Positions 35,761 to 48,027 of a stretch of 64,000 nt of DNA are shown here, piece by piece. The stretch spans positions 62,001 to 126,000 of the forward strand of contig JAQFVV010012477.1 in the NCBI GenBank assembly GCA_028023455.1, in the 5' to 3' direction. Both the position numbers and the translations under genes were made by a program. Origin of the DNA: Epiperipatus broadwayi (Eukaryota; Onychophora; Udeonychophora; Euonychophora; Peripatidae). The notes below the pieces were generated by a model, which searched no databases, was not told the origin of the DNA, and saw nothing but the letters and a program-made list of their open reading frames with translations. How positions within the stretch are numbered: the first letter of the stretch is position 1; the number at the start of each line of letters is the position of its first letter.

Positions 35761-38580
35761 TGGGCTAGTATTGAGTTGTGAATTTGGTGTAATTTTGATT
35801 AATGAAAAGAGTTATATATAGTTGTTAAAGAAATATATAATGATTTTATATATATATATTGAAACAGTAAGGTCTGCTTTGCAGATCTTCGTTTCACCTT
35901 TTTTCACCTACTTCCTACCCTCATACCTTAGTTTGAACCCCAATCTATCATAGTGTGTCTGCAATACACTTATATACCGAAAATCCCACCTAATTTTAAA
36001 CCACAAGCACAATGCTCGTATTATATATATAATGTATTCCCAAATAAAATACAATATTATGAATTATGTATTTGTTCACATAATTTACATTTATTAAAAA
36101 GTAAGTTATATAAGTCATAATTGCGCACACACTATGATATCCATTTTAAAACATATCAAAATTATAAATTGTTAAAGTTATTTTGTTTGAATCTATTTAC
36201 AAATATATTACTGTCGTAATGTATTTTGATTTAAAATAAAACTCATTTAGTAAATATTCGTTTAGTAAATAGATTCAAATATTGCAATTTAAAAGTAAAA
36301 TAACTTTCGTTTAATTTAATAAAAGTTATTCCAAATATTTCTTTAAAATAAATGAGGGACAATAGTTTAATTAGCTAATATTATATAAGTTTTATCTAAA
36401 AACAGCAGATGTCCACTTAAGGTTTTCTTTAATTAATAAAAGTAATTTTTAATTAAATCTAGTTTGTAATCCGAATGTTGACAGGGAAATTAACAAAAGA
36501 AATTAATTAATGTTGAATTCCTTTAGACATTGGGATAGATTTAATTACAGCTGATAAGTCAGATATATTTTTGTAATGCTCCAGGGCAGTTCTATTGTTA
36601 ACGTCTACTATAAAAAGAAGGGTTTTCTTTTGTTCTCGAGTTTTTTTTCTAATGTTTCTAAGAGAAATCATTCTGAGTTCTATTCTAGTAATTTGTAAAT
36701 CTTGACATGACAGAGTAGAGCGCAAGAAGGCTATTTCTCTCCGGAATGGTCATCTGCTGCCGTAGACCATCAGAAGTTGTCACACAAACCCCGGAACTGC
36801 TGCTGCCAAAAATATGAACATTTCCAGATTTTGCTGTTAAATTATATAAAAACCTACTGAACATCTACCTAAAAATGCTTCTCCAGAGGTAACCCTAAAT
36901 TAACCCAAGAGCTCTTGTGATAACTAACATGCTATAGCTATTTAAAATTGTTTTCCTTATATTTCACATAACTTCATTATGTATTTCTTTAAGGTGTTAA
37001 TATAATATAATCAACAGTTTTGCTCTATCCTTGGGTTAATATTTTCTATTTATAATGCTTTCTTTTATTTTATTATGATAATGTGTCAGAATCGTCTTTG
37101 ACCGAGTGAACTATTCCCTTTATTGAAAGTAAGATGCCGCTATTAAGGCATATTTTAAATTTATAATTTTCCAATTTTATTATCTTGCAAATCACTTGTT
37201 CGAGGGCGATTCTATTCTTTAATATATAATATAATCAAATAGTTTAAAATCTACATGTTATTGATTTTAATCTAATATGAGAGTATGTGCGAGGTCAATA
37301 ATTAAATGTGTCCCCTAATGCATGATTGCGTATATAAATCTATACTTACTTTTCAAACCCGCAAGCATGCATTTTCCTATTTTAATTATCGTGTTCTACT
37401 TTAATTATAAAGTTCATCATTGACATCGAGAATGTGCGAACCCTTTTAAATGAATTTTGGGGAATTTGCTTGGGCATTTCTCTTAATCTGAGTAAAACCC
37501 ATTCAGTATGCTTTTATATACACTAGTCTCGTATTGCTGGTAAATGAATTGGTTGTTGAGACTGCTTTGTTTTATTTTTCCAAGGATTCTTTACACGGCA
37601 AAGTCCATTCTTTTTGCCTATTGCAAGTTTTCATGCAGAGGGTGTCCCAAATGACACCCCTGGGAATTAAACGCAATCATCACACAGTCGCTAAGTTTTG
37701 GCTGTTCATAAAATACTTTCCTACGGGTTAGCGGCGAGATGCCCTCCGTAATTATTCCGGATCTTCAATATTGTTTTATTTTATATTTATTTTACAAAGC
37801 ATCCGTGACTTAAACGTGTCACACCCTCCGACTTTAATAAATTCATTATCAGCAATACTGACCTACCAATGCAATATTATTATTATTATTCTCAAATAAA
37901 TGCTTTGATCACATTCCCACTTTGTTGCTTAGTAAGCTTTTGTCTGTGCTATTCTCAAAATCAATAAATATTTTAGAACACTTAATTTTCAAATATTTTC
38001 TTAGACTTGTATAATTACTCAAAGCACCTCGAACATGTTCCTATCTCATCAAGCACATTATCATAATGCTATTAGCCCAAGGATTAGAATATATCCCTTT
38101 GCTTTAAAACCTTTTGTCATTTATTGAAATTAATGCCAATAATTATTTAATATGCGTCCCTGTCTCATATAAACAGACAGTGGCGTTATATATATAATTT
38201 ATATGAATAAATTTTGTGAAATTATTTAAAACTAAATTTGATCTATTATTTTATTTGATTCCTATCACTGTCTCGGTCTATATATATATATTTTCTGCAT
38301 TTCTTTTGTAAATCCATAGACGGTAATTAGCCACCCAAACATCTTTTAGTATAGAGTCTTTTGTTTCTCCCTGACCACCAGGCACCGGTCAAACGTCATA
38401 CTAGTAGTGGCATCAGATGCATTGTCACATAGATGGCACTGTGAAATTTGGGCTTTAGATTCGAACTTAGTATATCTAGAAGGCAACCCCTCCTAGAATG
38501 CTCAGTATCATGTCTGGGGTTTGAATTCTGCAGTGTGTTAACAAGATAGACGATTCTGACTGTTACAATATATATATATA
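35761..38580. other. Non-genic DNA with a hairpin and a more balanced patch
   Basis: A 35-nt hairpin lies at 35861-35895. A GC-richer patch at 36.50-36.90 kb contains a 72-codon minus-strand frame (36507-36725) that I cannot identify. Another balanced patch at 37.4-37.9 kb contains the small inverted repeat GGGTGTC/GACACCC (37640-37659). 38.38-38.56 kb is also less AT-rich and unassigned. Confidence 0.4.
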
Positions 38581-39317
38581 TGTTTATATAAATGCTGAGA
38601 GAGGTAGAATTCAATATCTCTTTTGTTGTCTCCAAACTGTTTCGAGCTAGTTGGCTCACCTCAGTAAAGGGTAGGAAGACTAGAAACTAGATCTAAATAC
38701 TAACACAACAATCAGCATTTATGAAACACATTTCTATCAGTTTGAAAGCATGAATTTTTCAGATACGTAAATATCTTCAAATCCAGCTAAACAAACCAGA
38801 CAGCTATATGGGTCTTAAATCAGTTCAGTTTCACCATATAGTACAAGCCTCTGCAAAATATATCATTGCAAAAACCTTCAAGGGTGCATTATGATAAACA
38901 AAACAAGTTATAAATTTCATAACTTGCTCTTAGCGTGCATTTTATGATCATTAGATGGAGCTTTACAATAGCATCTAACAAGCTTTTGTTTATCATAAAT
39001 GTACCCTTGAAGGTTTTTGCAATGATATATATTGCAGAGGCTTTTACTATATGATGAAACTGTACTGATTTCGGACCCATATAGCTGTCTGGTTTGTTTA
39101 GCTGGATTTGAAGATATTTATGTATCTGAAAAATTCATGCTTTCAAACTGATAGAAATGCATTTCATAAAAACTGATTGTAGAGTTAGTATTTAGATTTA
39201 GTTTGTAGTCTTCTTACTCTTTACTGAGGTGGGCCAACTAGCTCGATACCATGGTCTAAAGGTTGGAGACAATGAATGAGATATTGAATTCTATCTCTCT
39301 CAGCGTTTATATAAACA
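38581..39317. mobile_element. Large foldback element, arms of about 330 bp
   Basis: 38581-38910 and 38980-39317 are inverted copies with scattered differences; the ends read TGTTTATATAAATGCTGAGA on one strand and its near-complement on the other. The left side adjoins (TA)n. Part of the loop (about 38950-38998) occurs again, inverted, just outside the right arm (39312-39360), so the duplicated unit is longer than the arms. No protein is encoded; the small frames inside the arms are mirror products. Confidence 0.8.
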
Positions 39318-39353
39318 AAAGCTTGTTAGGAGCTATTGGTAAAGCTCCATCTA

Positions 39354-39357
<4 letters not shown>

Positions 39358-39385
<28 letters not shown>
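39358..39385. repeat. (TA)n microsatellite
   Basis: About 14 TA units directly right of the foldback region. Confidence 0.95.
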
Positions 39386-39387
<2 letters not shown>

Positions 39388-39821
39388 CAATTCATTATAT
39401 ATTTGTAGATCCTTGAAAATGACTACAAGGAGGTAGTTGCAACATTGAAAACATGTGCATAATGTATTGGAGTATATATGATTTTATGCAAATAAAAACG
39501 TTTTTTTAAAAGGAAGAAAGTAATTTTATTATATATTTTTATATATGAAACATCATATTGTTATATTGCTTACAATTTTTTTTGATGCATATCATATTTC
39601 TTAGCCATCATACATCATGCTAAATGCATGAGATAATTATTGGTAAATTTTTGGAGATATGTAAATTAGTTTATAAATAATTGAAACTATTCATCCATGT
39701 TTGATTACTCGAACAGTGAACTTTTTATATTAGAAAATAAACAATAAGCATATTGTTTTTCATGGTTTGGTTCAATGCAGAGTATCAGACACTAGAGTTT
39801 AAGTTAATATATATATATATA

Positions 39822-42800
39822 TATTCTAACCTGCATCTTGTGCATCCTCATTTCAGATAATATATGGTATAAAATAAAATAGGTTCTATCTCAGTTAATA
39901 ATTAATAACTAAAATATTCAGCATTAAAATCAAAATGTTTCACTAGCTGAAATTTAAAATATGAATAAGGTTCAGTTTATAAAAATGAATTAAATAAATA
40001 TTTAATATTTTCATGAGACTTGAAGTGAAAATACAGGTGACAAGATATATTACATTGAGCCAATATCCTACAGGATACTACCTCAATGGCATAAGAACAC
40101 TATCCCCCCCTTATTACTATTTCAAATAACAAATTCATAGTATTCTTACGACTTTAATAACTTCTACTCACTAAGATTAAACTAATAATTAAATCTTAAT
40201 CTTCTATTTAATAATAATCTAGCTCAATAAAATAATCTCAGGCTCATAAAGTTTATTCTAAGTTAATTTAAAATACGGTAGTAAAATATGAGAAGGGATT
40301 TTATGCCATAATCTACTACACTTAAACTAATAATAATAAATAACAATAATAATATTCTTCATTGTTTAACTAATTCTGTGTATCTTTTCTTTTTACTATA
40401 ATTTTATTACCATAATAAAATAGTGAAATAATATAATATGATCTTATATGTTCATGTAATGATATAATAAATACGTGGCAGCATTTCAATAATCTGACAA
40501 ACAAAATGTGTGTGGCAACTGATAGCATATAATTTAATATAATATTGTGATAACTGATTTATGACCAATAAATAATGTAAGATTATGATTATTTAATTAT
40601 AATGAATACCAATAAAATATTTAAATTCTTAAATAATTCTCTGTTTATCTTTTTGTGCAAAATTATATGTTTGTTTCGATTATTATGCATATATCATGTT
40701 TTCATGCAGCGATGTGGAGAAATAAATAACTCTGACACAAAATTTTTGAAATAACAAAATTTAACAAAGTTTATTACTAATAACAAATAAATCAATAATT
40801 TATTTACACTATTTACATGGATATCCTTAACTTTTTTACTTTACAGTTTGATCTACCGGGTTATAAAAAAAATAATTTATATTTCAATCATGTCTTTATT
40901 TAGATTTAGGACAAAATTTTAAAAAATATTACTATTTGGTTTCTCATTATGGTTAACTTATTACAAATACATTTATCTACTTTATTAGCAACAGCATTGT
41001 ATCCTTAATATTATTAATCTATCTTATTTTTTAAAAAAATTCATAGTTAGAAAAACATTCCATAGAAAACAAAATTTTATAATGAGTATGGATTTCTCAA
41101 AAATATTAAAAAAAAAAAAAATTCATCTTGCAAAGTCAAAGATGTTACACAAAGTATTATCCAAAATGAAGTACTAGATTTTAGTATTTATCACACAATG
41201 TTTACTAATCATAATATATTCTTCTTTAAGCCCTACTTTAGTATGATATAAGTGTAATCATTAATACATGTTTGTTAATCAATAAACAAAAAATATACTA
41301 TGCATATTGTTTACATAATTTACTTTGTACTATTGTATTTTAAAATATGCAATATTTATTTTCTCTTAAAAAAAATAATACTAAAGCATTTAAAATTATT
41401 ATCCCTTTAAAGAAAATATCTTTGTTTAGATACCCTATTTTAAAAAAAATTATATTTCATTTCCGAAATAAAATTCAAAATATATTCGATGATTCTTTCT
41501 TTCCTTAGGATACTCTGTATCTTCAATTTTAACTTATAATATTCTGCTCCTTATAAGCAAATAAACTAATCTTATCCAAAAATGATAGCATAATCTAAGT
41601 TCTAAATTATTTATCATTTCTCTTAAACATATCTTACTAAATGATGCAGTTACATGAAATAAAGATAGCGAAAACAGATGCATAGGATTAAGGAAGAAAG
41701 CTAGAGTATTACTCTTAACATATCTCAAAATCATGGTACAGTGTGAAGAGGTAGGACATTTATCTGCCTAATATCCTCTAGTACATGGACGATGTTAAAG
41801 CTATTTCTTCAGCTTTATTAGAACATCATTTATATTTAAAGAAATATAAACACTGTCCAAATAAAATGTGTATCAGTCATAGGGCTTTGTTAACTATGCT
41901 GATATTCACATAAAGACTAAATATTATTTCCATTCCTTATCATATCCTATTTTTAAAAAAATACATCATCTTGGTTTCCTGTTCACTAAGTACTTCCAAG
42001 CCACTATCTCAACATTATTTCTCAAAATTTTTCTACATCTTACATCGATAAATAACTATCTGCATTTACAAAACAATAAATAAAATTCATTAATAGTTAA
42101 ACAATCTAGCTGTTCCACAAGAAGAGTTTGCTTACTACATTATTCTATATGTCTAATCATATACAATCTACTTAGACAAGATTTGAATATCCCATAACAT
42201 AAAAATTTTAAAAGAATCACATAATTATTTGTTATGTTGGATTATATTACTAATAAAGAAAAATAATAATAAAAAAATTGTTGTATGCATATTTTCAAAT
42301 TAATCCTATCTCATAATGTTTTTTAAAATGTTGTATAAAATGCGGTATATATAAGTAAAAAAAAAAAAAAACTTTTACACTTCATTCTTCCAATTTATGG
42401 ATGATCTAAAGAAAACAAAAAAAAAATATACATTATAAATTATCAATAGTTATTATTATTACCAATAACCTTTATCTAGTCATCGTGTTCAGTAGGCTTT
42501 TCTTTATCCACTTGAGCATTGCAGATATATAAAAAAAATCACACCCATACACTTTATATTAAAATATTTTTAACTAAATTATTAGATTGTTATATTATAA
42601 AATTTTAATATTAATAAATTAATGTTTTTATGTTTTTCCTAATCTTATATAAAAATTTAGATTTAAACGAGGTTAACAAAATAAAAAGAATCAAAACTAT
42701 AGTTACATATTTTCTTGACGATAATTCCTGATAAGTCCAAAATGTTTATTATTTTCTCTAGAGTTTTTAGAAATGTTCTTTTCTAAGCGCATTAAAGTTT

Positions 42801-44759
42801 AAAATAAAATAATTATTAATCCATTTAGTAAAATTTAGAAAATAATCCTTGGTTTTAATTTTTAGGACGATAATATTAATTAATCCCGTGAAGCTTCTTA
42901 ATCTTCTCTACCAATATTCTCTGTGTATCCGATGCATCAATCCATCTAATTTAACTTTGAAAAATATTCGATAAACTTTTAAGTACTATTTGTATTTCCA
43001 TGGATCCATTTTTTTTTATTCATCTATGTGTTCAATTCTATCTATGTTTCCTTCTTGATACATTTAAACTTTCATTTGGTATTTTTATATATCACTTTAA
43101 AATAAAAACTTCAAGTACTTTTGAACAAATCTTTTCCAAATACATTTTAAATAATTCGAAGAACGGATATTTTAATATCAAAATGCTTCTGTAACATATT
43201 TTCCTGGGTTCTTTATTTAATTCTTGAAAAATATTTTAAAAAATGTTACCTTCAGAAAGGATATAACATTTTACTCCTTTGAATATCATATTATATAAAA
43301 TAATCCCTGAAATATAATTGTCTTATTACTATTTAAAAACAAATCTTGGATCAGCCTATAAATAATACGTTTCAATACATTTTTAGACTCCGTATAATGT
43401 CCGAGCTGTGGTTTTTATGTACCAAAACAGTTCTTCGGTGAAATATTAATAAAACTGTATCAATAAATATTTCAAATATTTTTTCAGCATTACAACTTAT
43501 ATCCATTTTATTCCACGGTATATCCATTTCTATTGCGAAGTTAAGGTTAAATTTTTAAATAAAATACGACTGGTAAGTAACTTTTAAAAAATTAGAAAAT
43601 CATCTCCACGAAGTTTTTAAATATATAATTTTTTTCTAAAACTTTCTTTTGCAAAACTCTTTAAAATTATTAATTAGTTTTTGCAAAATAAACGATAAGA
43701 AAGTACCCAAAAAAAATTGACTTTCTCCGGTTTCAATACATTATTAATCTCCCCCTATAACTTAGTTACGACGATATTTATAGTCTGTAAGAATACCTAT
43801 TCCTATTGGTTAATTCTTACTTTAGCTTGAAAAAAAATTTACATATTTTCAATTTATAGCAGAATTATATTTGAAAATAAAAAATTATGACATAATGAAC
43901 TTAAAATATTATTTAAAATATTACTTTTAAATAAATTATTTTATTAAAACTATTTAAACATTTACAATAACTTTTAAAATAACCTTAAATAACCTATTCC
44001 ATTTCTTAATATTCAATTTATCTATTTTTATTTAAATAAAATATTTAATTTTTATATTATGAATGTATTCGTCTTTATTACATTATTTAAACATGTTATA
44101 CGATAGTTAACTTAATGTTTAATACTATTTACTTTTATGATAGGCAATAATTCCATCCAATTCTATAATATAACTTTTAAAATATTTTAAACTTTGTTAT
44201 TATTTCAAACAAGCATGTGTGTGATAGTATATATTAAAAATCACGTGATTAATAACTTTGACAGACTATTTTTAATCTATTTCTCTGCCCAGTTTTATAA
44301 ATTGATGCACTTATTATATTATATAAAATAATTATAAAAAATTTGGAAGAATAATTTAGAAAATATAGAACTAGATATAATTTTCACCATCATAAAGTTT
44401 ATTTTAAAATATACTATATTAATTTTTGCTTATTAAATATGATTATAAATTTAAACATAGCATTTATTAACTATAAGTTTTAAACTATTAAAATCGAATT
44501 TATTAAATATACTTTTAATTATTTATAGCTGTGTTATTTAATATGGCCAGCTTTTACAACCATATGCAACAATATTTAAAGCTTTATATAACTATTTTTA
44601 AATGATTTTATATACTGCGTATTCTCTTTAGCTTCAAATTGTACTTTAAAGATATAATTGACTTAATATAATTAATGTATTAAAAGAACATATTCTAAAA
44701 TTTAAAATTTTTAGTAATTGACTGTTATGAATTATTACTGATCTATAGAAAAGGGCACA
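39822..44759 (-). repeat. 3' LTR of the 13.1-kb element (copy B)
   Basis: 4.94 kb. On the minus strand it starts TGTGCCCTTTTC after the polypurine tract and ends AGGTTAGAATA at a (TA)n tract. CCAAT (43805-43809) and TATAAATA (43775-43782) lie about 1 kb from its start on the sense strand, leaving more than 3.9 kb of R-U5. The termini do not show the usual CA at the 3' end, so the precise end may be a few bases off. Confidence 0.88.
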
Positions 44760-44775
44760 ATAATCTCCTCCTTCC
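44760..44775 (-). other. Polypurine tract of the 13.1-kb element
   Basis: On the minus strand GGAAGGAGGAGATTAT directly precedes the 3' LTR start TGTGCCC. This is the expected plus-strand primer position. Confidence 0.75.
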
Positions 44776-44972
44776 AATAAAAATTTTAAATTAAACATCT
44801 ATCTTATCATTTACTCTATCTATTGATATTTAATATCTTTATCATTTGCTATAACCAAATTCTATCTTATACTACTGAAATATAAAAGAATATACGGTTT
44901 TTAATACAAACCTATAAAATATTTGGACATTACACTCAAAATCTCAACTAGTAATACTAAAAAAAATTTTTT

Positions 44973-45143
44973 TTACACTTCTGATGGGTATGGGATTAGA
45001 CTCCTAGCGTTGTACGTCCCTTTTTCACCATCTGGTGTAGTCAACATGAAACCATTTTCTCCTACTTTGCTAAAAATCTTATATGGACCCTCGTATAACT
45101 CAAGAAATTTCTTAAATTGATTTCTTTGAAGGTTGCTAACATT
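44973..45143 (-). pseudogene. Integrase C-terminal remnant (Gypsy type)
   Basis: The minus frame reads QFKKFLELYEGPYKIFSK and then GTYNARSLIPYPSEV before the stop at 44973. It parallels the last part of the Gypsy integrase at 55.45 kb (FCNLYDGPFTIVQS ... GKYNAKLLKPA). The stop at 45144-45146 cuts it off upstream. Nothing of the integrase core remains. It lies between the ORF and the polypurine tract, exactly where the end of pol would be, and shows that the element derives from a Ty3/Gypsy parent by internal deletion. Confidence 0.75.
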
Positions 45144-45257
45144 TTAAAGTTTTATATTTGTTCTCTAAAAAAATAAGGCTATAATATATTTTTTAAATAT
45201 GTCTTCTTTAAGAATTATTTGTCTTAATCATTAGTTAATTTCTTTTCTAAATCTACT

Positions 45258-47168
45258 TTAATTCTCTTTTAAACTTGTTTTTTTAAGTTTCACTTTGGGC
45301 TTTCCTGTATTCTTTTCTCTATCAAAATTTTCCCTAAGAAAATTTACTTTAAAACTCATTTGCTTTACACTCTTAAGTTTTACCTTTGCTTTTCCTGTAT
45401 TCTTCTCTTTATTAATGTTATCTCTAAGAAAATCAATATTATTTATCTTTTGATTTACAACTTTAAGTTTAACTTTGGCTTTTCCAATATCTCTCTGTAT
45501 ATTTACACTTTCCTTAAGAAAATCTATATTAATGAGATCTTTATTTATCATTTTAAGTGTTATCTTAGCTCTTCCAATTTCTTTTATATAATCTATTATC
45601 TTTCTACCTATATTTAAATTAAATACCTTTTCATTTATTCCTTTAAATTTTACTTTAATCTTTCTCATATTTTTGTTGTGATTAAGTATATCCTTGAGAA
45701 AATCTATCTTAATTTTCTCCTTACTTCTAAATTTAAGTTTTATTTTGACTTTGCCTATATCTCTATTCTGATCAATTTTTACTCTTATATAATTTATATT
45801 AGGCATTGTATCTTTAATTTTTGTAAATAAGATTTCTTTGTAAATATTAAATTTTAGGTAACTATTTTTATAATTAATATTAGATTTCTGAATTATATTT
45901 TGCGTTTTATTCTTGAATTTATTGCTAGTATTGTCAGTGATCTTCAATAATTCGTTATTTAATAATTCAGGGTATTTTTCATTCAAGGAATTTGATTTTG
46001 TTACTAAATCCTCATTAACTCTTTTATCATCACTAGACAACTTAAAAGATTCTTCAGGTTCTTTTACAATTTCATCACATGATTTATTATTTTCATCTAC
46101 TATTTCAACAAATTCTTCACTTTTATTATTCTGACTTTGAAAATCCAAGTCTTCTTCTTTCAATTTATTAGAAACATTCGATACTATTTCCTCAATAGAG
46201 TTTTGAGATTTTGAAGTTATCTCTAACTGTCTCTGTGATAATTCTCGTGATTTCTTAATTTTTTCAGCTATATCCATTTTATGTACTTCTAACTCTTGAT
46301 TATATCTCCTTATTTCTAATATAGTTTCCTTCCTCTCATCAATTTGTTTTTGAGAATCTGCCTTCATTGCTCTTATTTCTTTTAACACAGTTTGGAAATC
46401 TAACTCAATCTCCACACAACTATAATCTTTCTTTTGTACCTCCACATTCTCATTTATATTTTTATCGATCTTTTCAATAGGTTTTTTACACTCTTCTATT
46501 TTTTTATCAACTAATTTAAAATCTTTACTACAAATTGCAATACATTCTTTTGACATGTTTGGTACTTCATTAACTAATTCATTATTCTCTTCGATTAATT
46601 CAATATCTTTTTCGACTAATTCTACATTTCTCAAATATTTAACATCTTCTAAATCTATCCATGATTTATTATTTTCCTCTAATTTATTTTTCAAATTATC
46701 ATCTACTACTTTAATATCTTGACTAACTATGTCAACAGATGACCTTTCATCTTCAACACTTTTATTAACTACTTCAGTAGTTTTACAAAGTTTTTCCTTA
46801 TAAACCCCACTACTTTCTTCTTTTTTAAAAATTCTATTATTTTCATTCAAAGAATCTACTTTAATACTTGAATTTCTATCAATTTTCTTAAGGTTTGCTT
46901 TTGAATAATTACTCCCCCGTCCTATACTTCTTTTCAGATCTTCCACCACAGAATCAAATTTAATAGGATCTTTATTTCTCTCCTCTTCCATAATTCTGTT
47001 AAAAGAATCAATGCTAACACCATAAGCTTCCATCATATCCAACCACGAGGGATACTCTATAATTTTTCCATTTTTTACTACCTTTCCATCTACTAATTTT
47101 ATTTCCAACATTTCTTTCTCCTTACTAATATTATCTTTACTGACAGAATTAGACACTCTTATTCTCAC
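45258..47168 (-). CDS. 636-codon ORF of the 13.1-kb element; unknown, coiled-coil plus 30-residue repeats
   Basis: This is the only long intact ORF in the window. Residues 1-100 are mixed (a short segment GKIIEYPSWLDMMEAYGVS looks folded). Residues 100-250 are acidic, rich in Asn, Lys, Glu and Val. Residues about 257-340 have strong heptad character (TVLKEIRAMKADSQKQID and on). Residues 457-636 are six tandem 30-residue units, strongly basic. No signal peptide, membrane segment, CCHC knuckle, capsid WW motif, protease or RT motif is seen. Position suggests a Gag-like structural or RNA-binding role, with the basic repeats replacing the nucleocapsid; this is inference. The start is the first ATG after the leader; Met20 is an alternative. 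The uninterrupted frame in such AT-rich DNA argues for recent selection. Confidence 0.85.
   Translation of the reverse strand: MRIRVSNSVSKDNISKEKEMLEIKLVDGKVVKNGKIIEYPSWLDMMEAYGVSIDSFNRIMEEERNKDPIKFDSVVEDLKRSIGRGSNYSKANLKKIDRNSSIKVDSLNENNRIFKKEESSGVYKEKLCKTTEVVNKSVEDERSSVDIVSQDIKVVDDNLKNKLEENNKSWIDLEDVKYLRNVELVEKDIELIEENNELVNEVPNMSKECIAICSKDFKLVDKKIEECKKPIEKIDKNINENVEVQKKDYSCVEIELDFQTVLKEIRAMKADSQKQIDERKETILEIRRYNQELEVHKMDIAEKIKKSRELSQRQLEITSKSQNSIEEIVSNVSNKLKEEDLDFQSQNNKSEEFVEIVDENNKSCDEIVKEPEESFKLSSDDKRVNEDLVTKSNSLNEKYPELLNNELLKITDNTSNKFKNKTQNIIQKSNINYKNSYLKFNIYKEILFTKIKDTMPNINYIRVKIDQNRDIGKVKIKLKFRSKEKIKIDFLKDILNHNKNMRKIKVKFKGINEKVFNLNIGRKIIDYIKEIGRAKITLKMINKDLINIDFLKESVNIQRDIGKAKVKLKVVNQKINNIDFLRDNINKEKNTGKAKVKLKSVKQMSFKVNFLRENFDREKNTGKPKVKLKKTSLKEN
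45261..45800 (-). repeat. Six 90-bp tandem repeats coding for 30-residue units
   Basis: The units start at residues 457, 487, 517, 547, 577 and 607, all exactly 30 long. The consensus is roughly NIDFL+(D/E)xIN+E+ followed by (D/N)xGKAKVKLK and a variable linker. Units 4-6 are most alike; units 1-3 are more diverged. The Lys-rich GKAKVKLK core recurs in every unit in some form. Confidence 0.9.
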
Positions 47169-47805
47169 TATTCATTTTGAAATAGTTTGCCTTGTAGAAT
47201 TAAAATCTCAACTCAAATAATATTTATTTCTTATTATATCAACATTTTCACAAAATAATTTTTTATAAATAGTCCCTTACCAGTTTCTTTTATCCCCATC
47301 TAACCATCACCTACAATAAACCATAGATAATATCCCCTTTACACCTTATACAATCTAATCCTAAATAACTACAATAACGATTAACATTATGTGTGTCACA
47401 ACATTATTTCCCACATGTATGATTCACAAATATTTTGCACACAATAAAGCATTTTCAAAATATATTTTCAATATTTCAATAATTGACATGGTCATAGTAA
47501 TTACTAAATAATCGTTAGCCCCATATGCATATTTTAAAATTTTATTTGCTAATTGTTTTACAACAATATAGTACTATTTTCCTTAAACAATCAGATTATA
47601 TACCACATAAAATTGCAATAGTTTTAATAATAAACACTTAATTCACAATAATAATCAAATCCTAAATAATTATTGCTATAATAAAATATTAAATTATCTA
47701 TCTTCTGTGAGATATACTATCAATAATCTCTAAAGTTACGTGAACAAATTCAAATACTAACTATTGTATTATATATTTTTAACTACTTTCCTAATATATC
47801 TCGTA
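47169..47805 (-). other. Leader region of the 13.1-kb element
   Basis: AT-rich, no ORF; lies between the primer-binding-site array and the start of the 636-codon ORF. It could hold a packaging signal, but no structure is evident. Confidence 0.5.
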
Positions 47806-48027
47806 GCCTAAATGTTTGGGTACCACAATCTGACCTATTGATTGTATTCCCAACTACACATCGTGCAGTCACATTGGATGAGCAAAATCTAACCTTCTGT
47901 TGGTTGAATCTGATGCCCTTACAAACACATCTCGTGCCCCTAAAGTTGGCATGCCATAATCTAACCTGCACTATGTGTAGCTCCACTACACATCATGCCA
48001 ACCACGTTGGGGGCCATAATCTAACCT
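47806..48027 (-). repeat. Tandem array of LTR-end plus primer-binding-site units
   Basis: On the minus strand four degenerate units of about 59-72 bp each begin with the LTR terminus AGGTTAGATTA (or a variant), continue with a TGG...AAC...GGC primer-site-like stretch and then ACGAGATGTG. The first, next to the LTR, has the best primer site; the second keeps GGGGCACGAG; the third and fourth are more decayed. Confidence 0.75.
48002..48016 (-). other. Primer binding site, tRNA-Lys type
   Basis: On the minus strand TGGCCCCCAACGTGG immediately follows the 5' LTR. It matches 14 of the first 15 bases of TGGCGCCCAACGTGGGGC, the site complementary to the 3' end of the tRNA-Lys used by several retroviruses and Gypsy elements. 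The match then breaks down (TTGGC). Confidence 0.75.

Noticed and set aside
41534-41734. Short sense ORF present in both LTRs of the 13.1-kb element (also 49727-49939)
   Set aside because: The two LTRs are nearly identical anyway, and the matching stretch in copy A (about 2.56-2.77 kb) has a stop and a frameshift, so the frame is not conserved.
44923-45120. 65-codon plus-strand ORF
   Set aside because: Antisense of the integrase C-terminal remnant.
47806-48027. Possible CRISPR-like or satellite array
   Set aside because: The units are degenerate, few, and each contains the LTR terminus and a primer-site-like stretch, which explains them fully.
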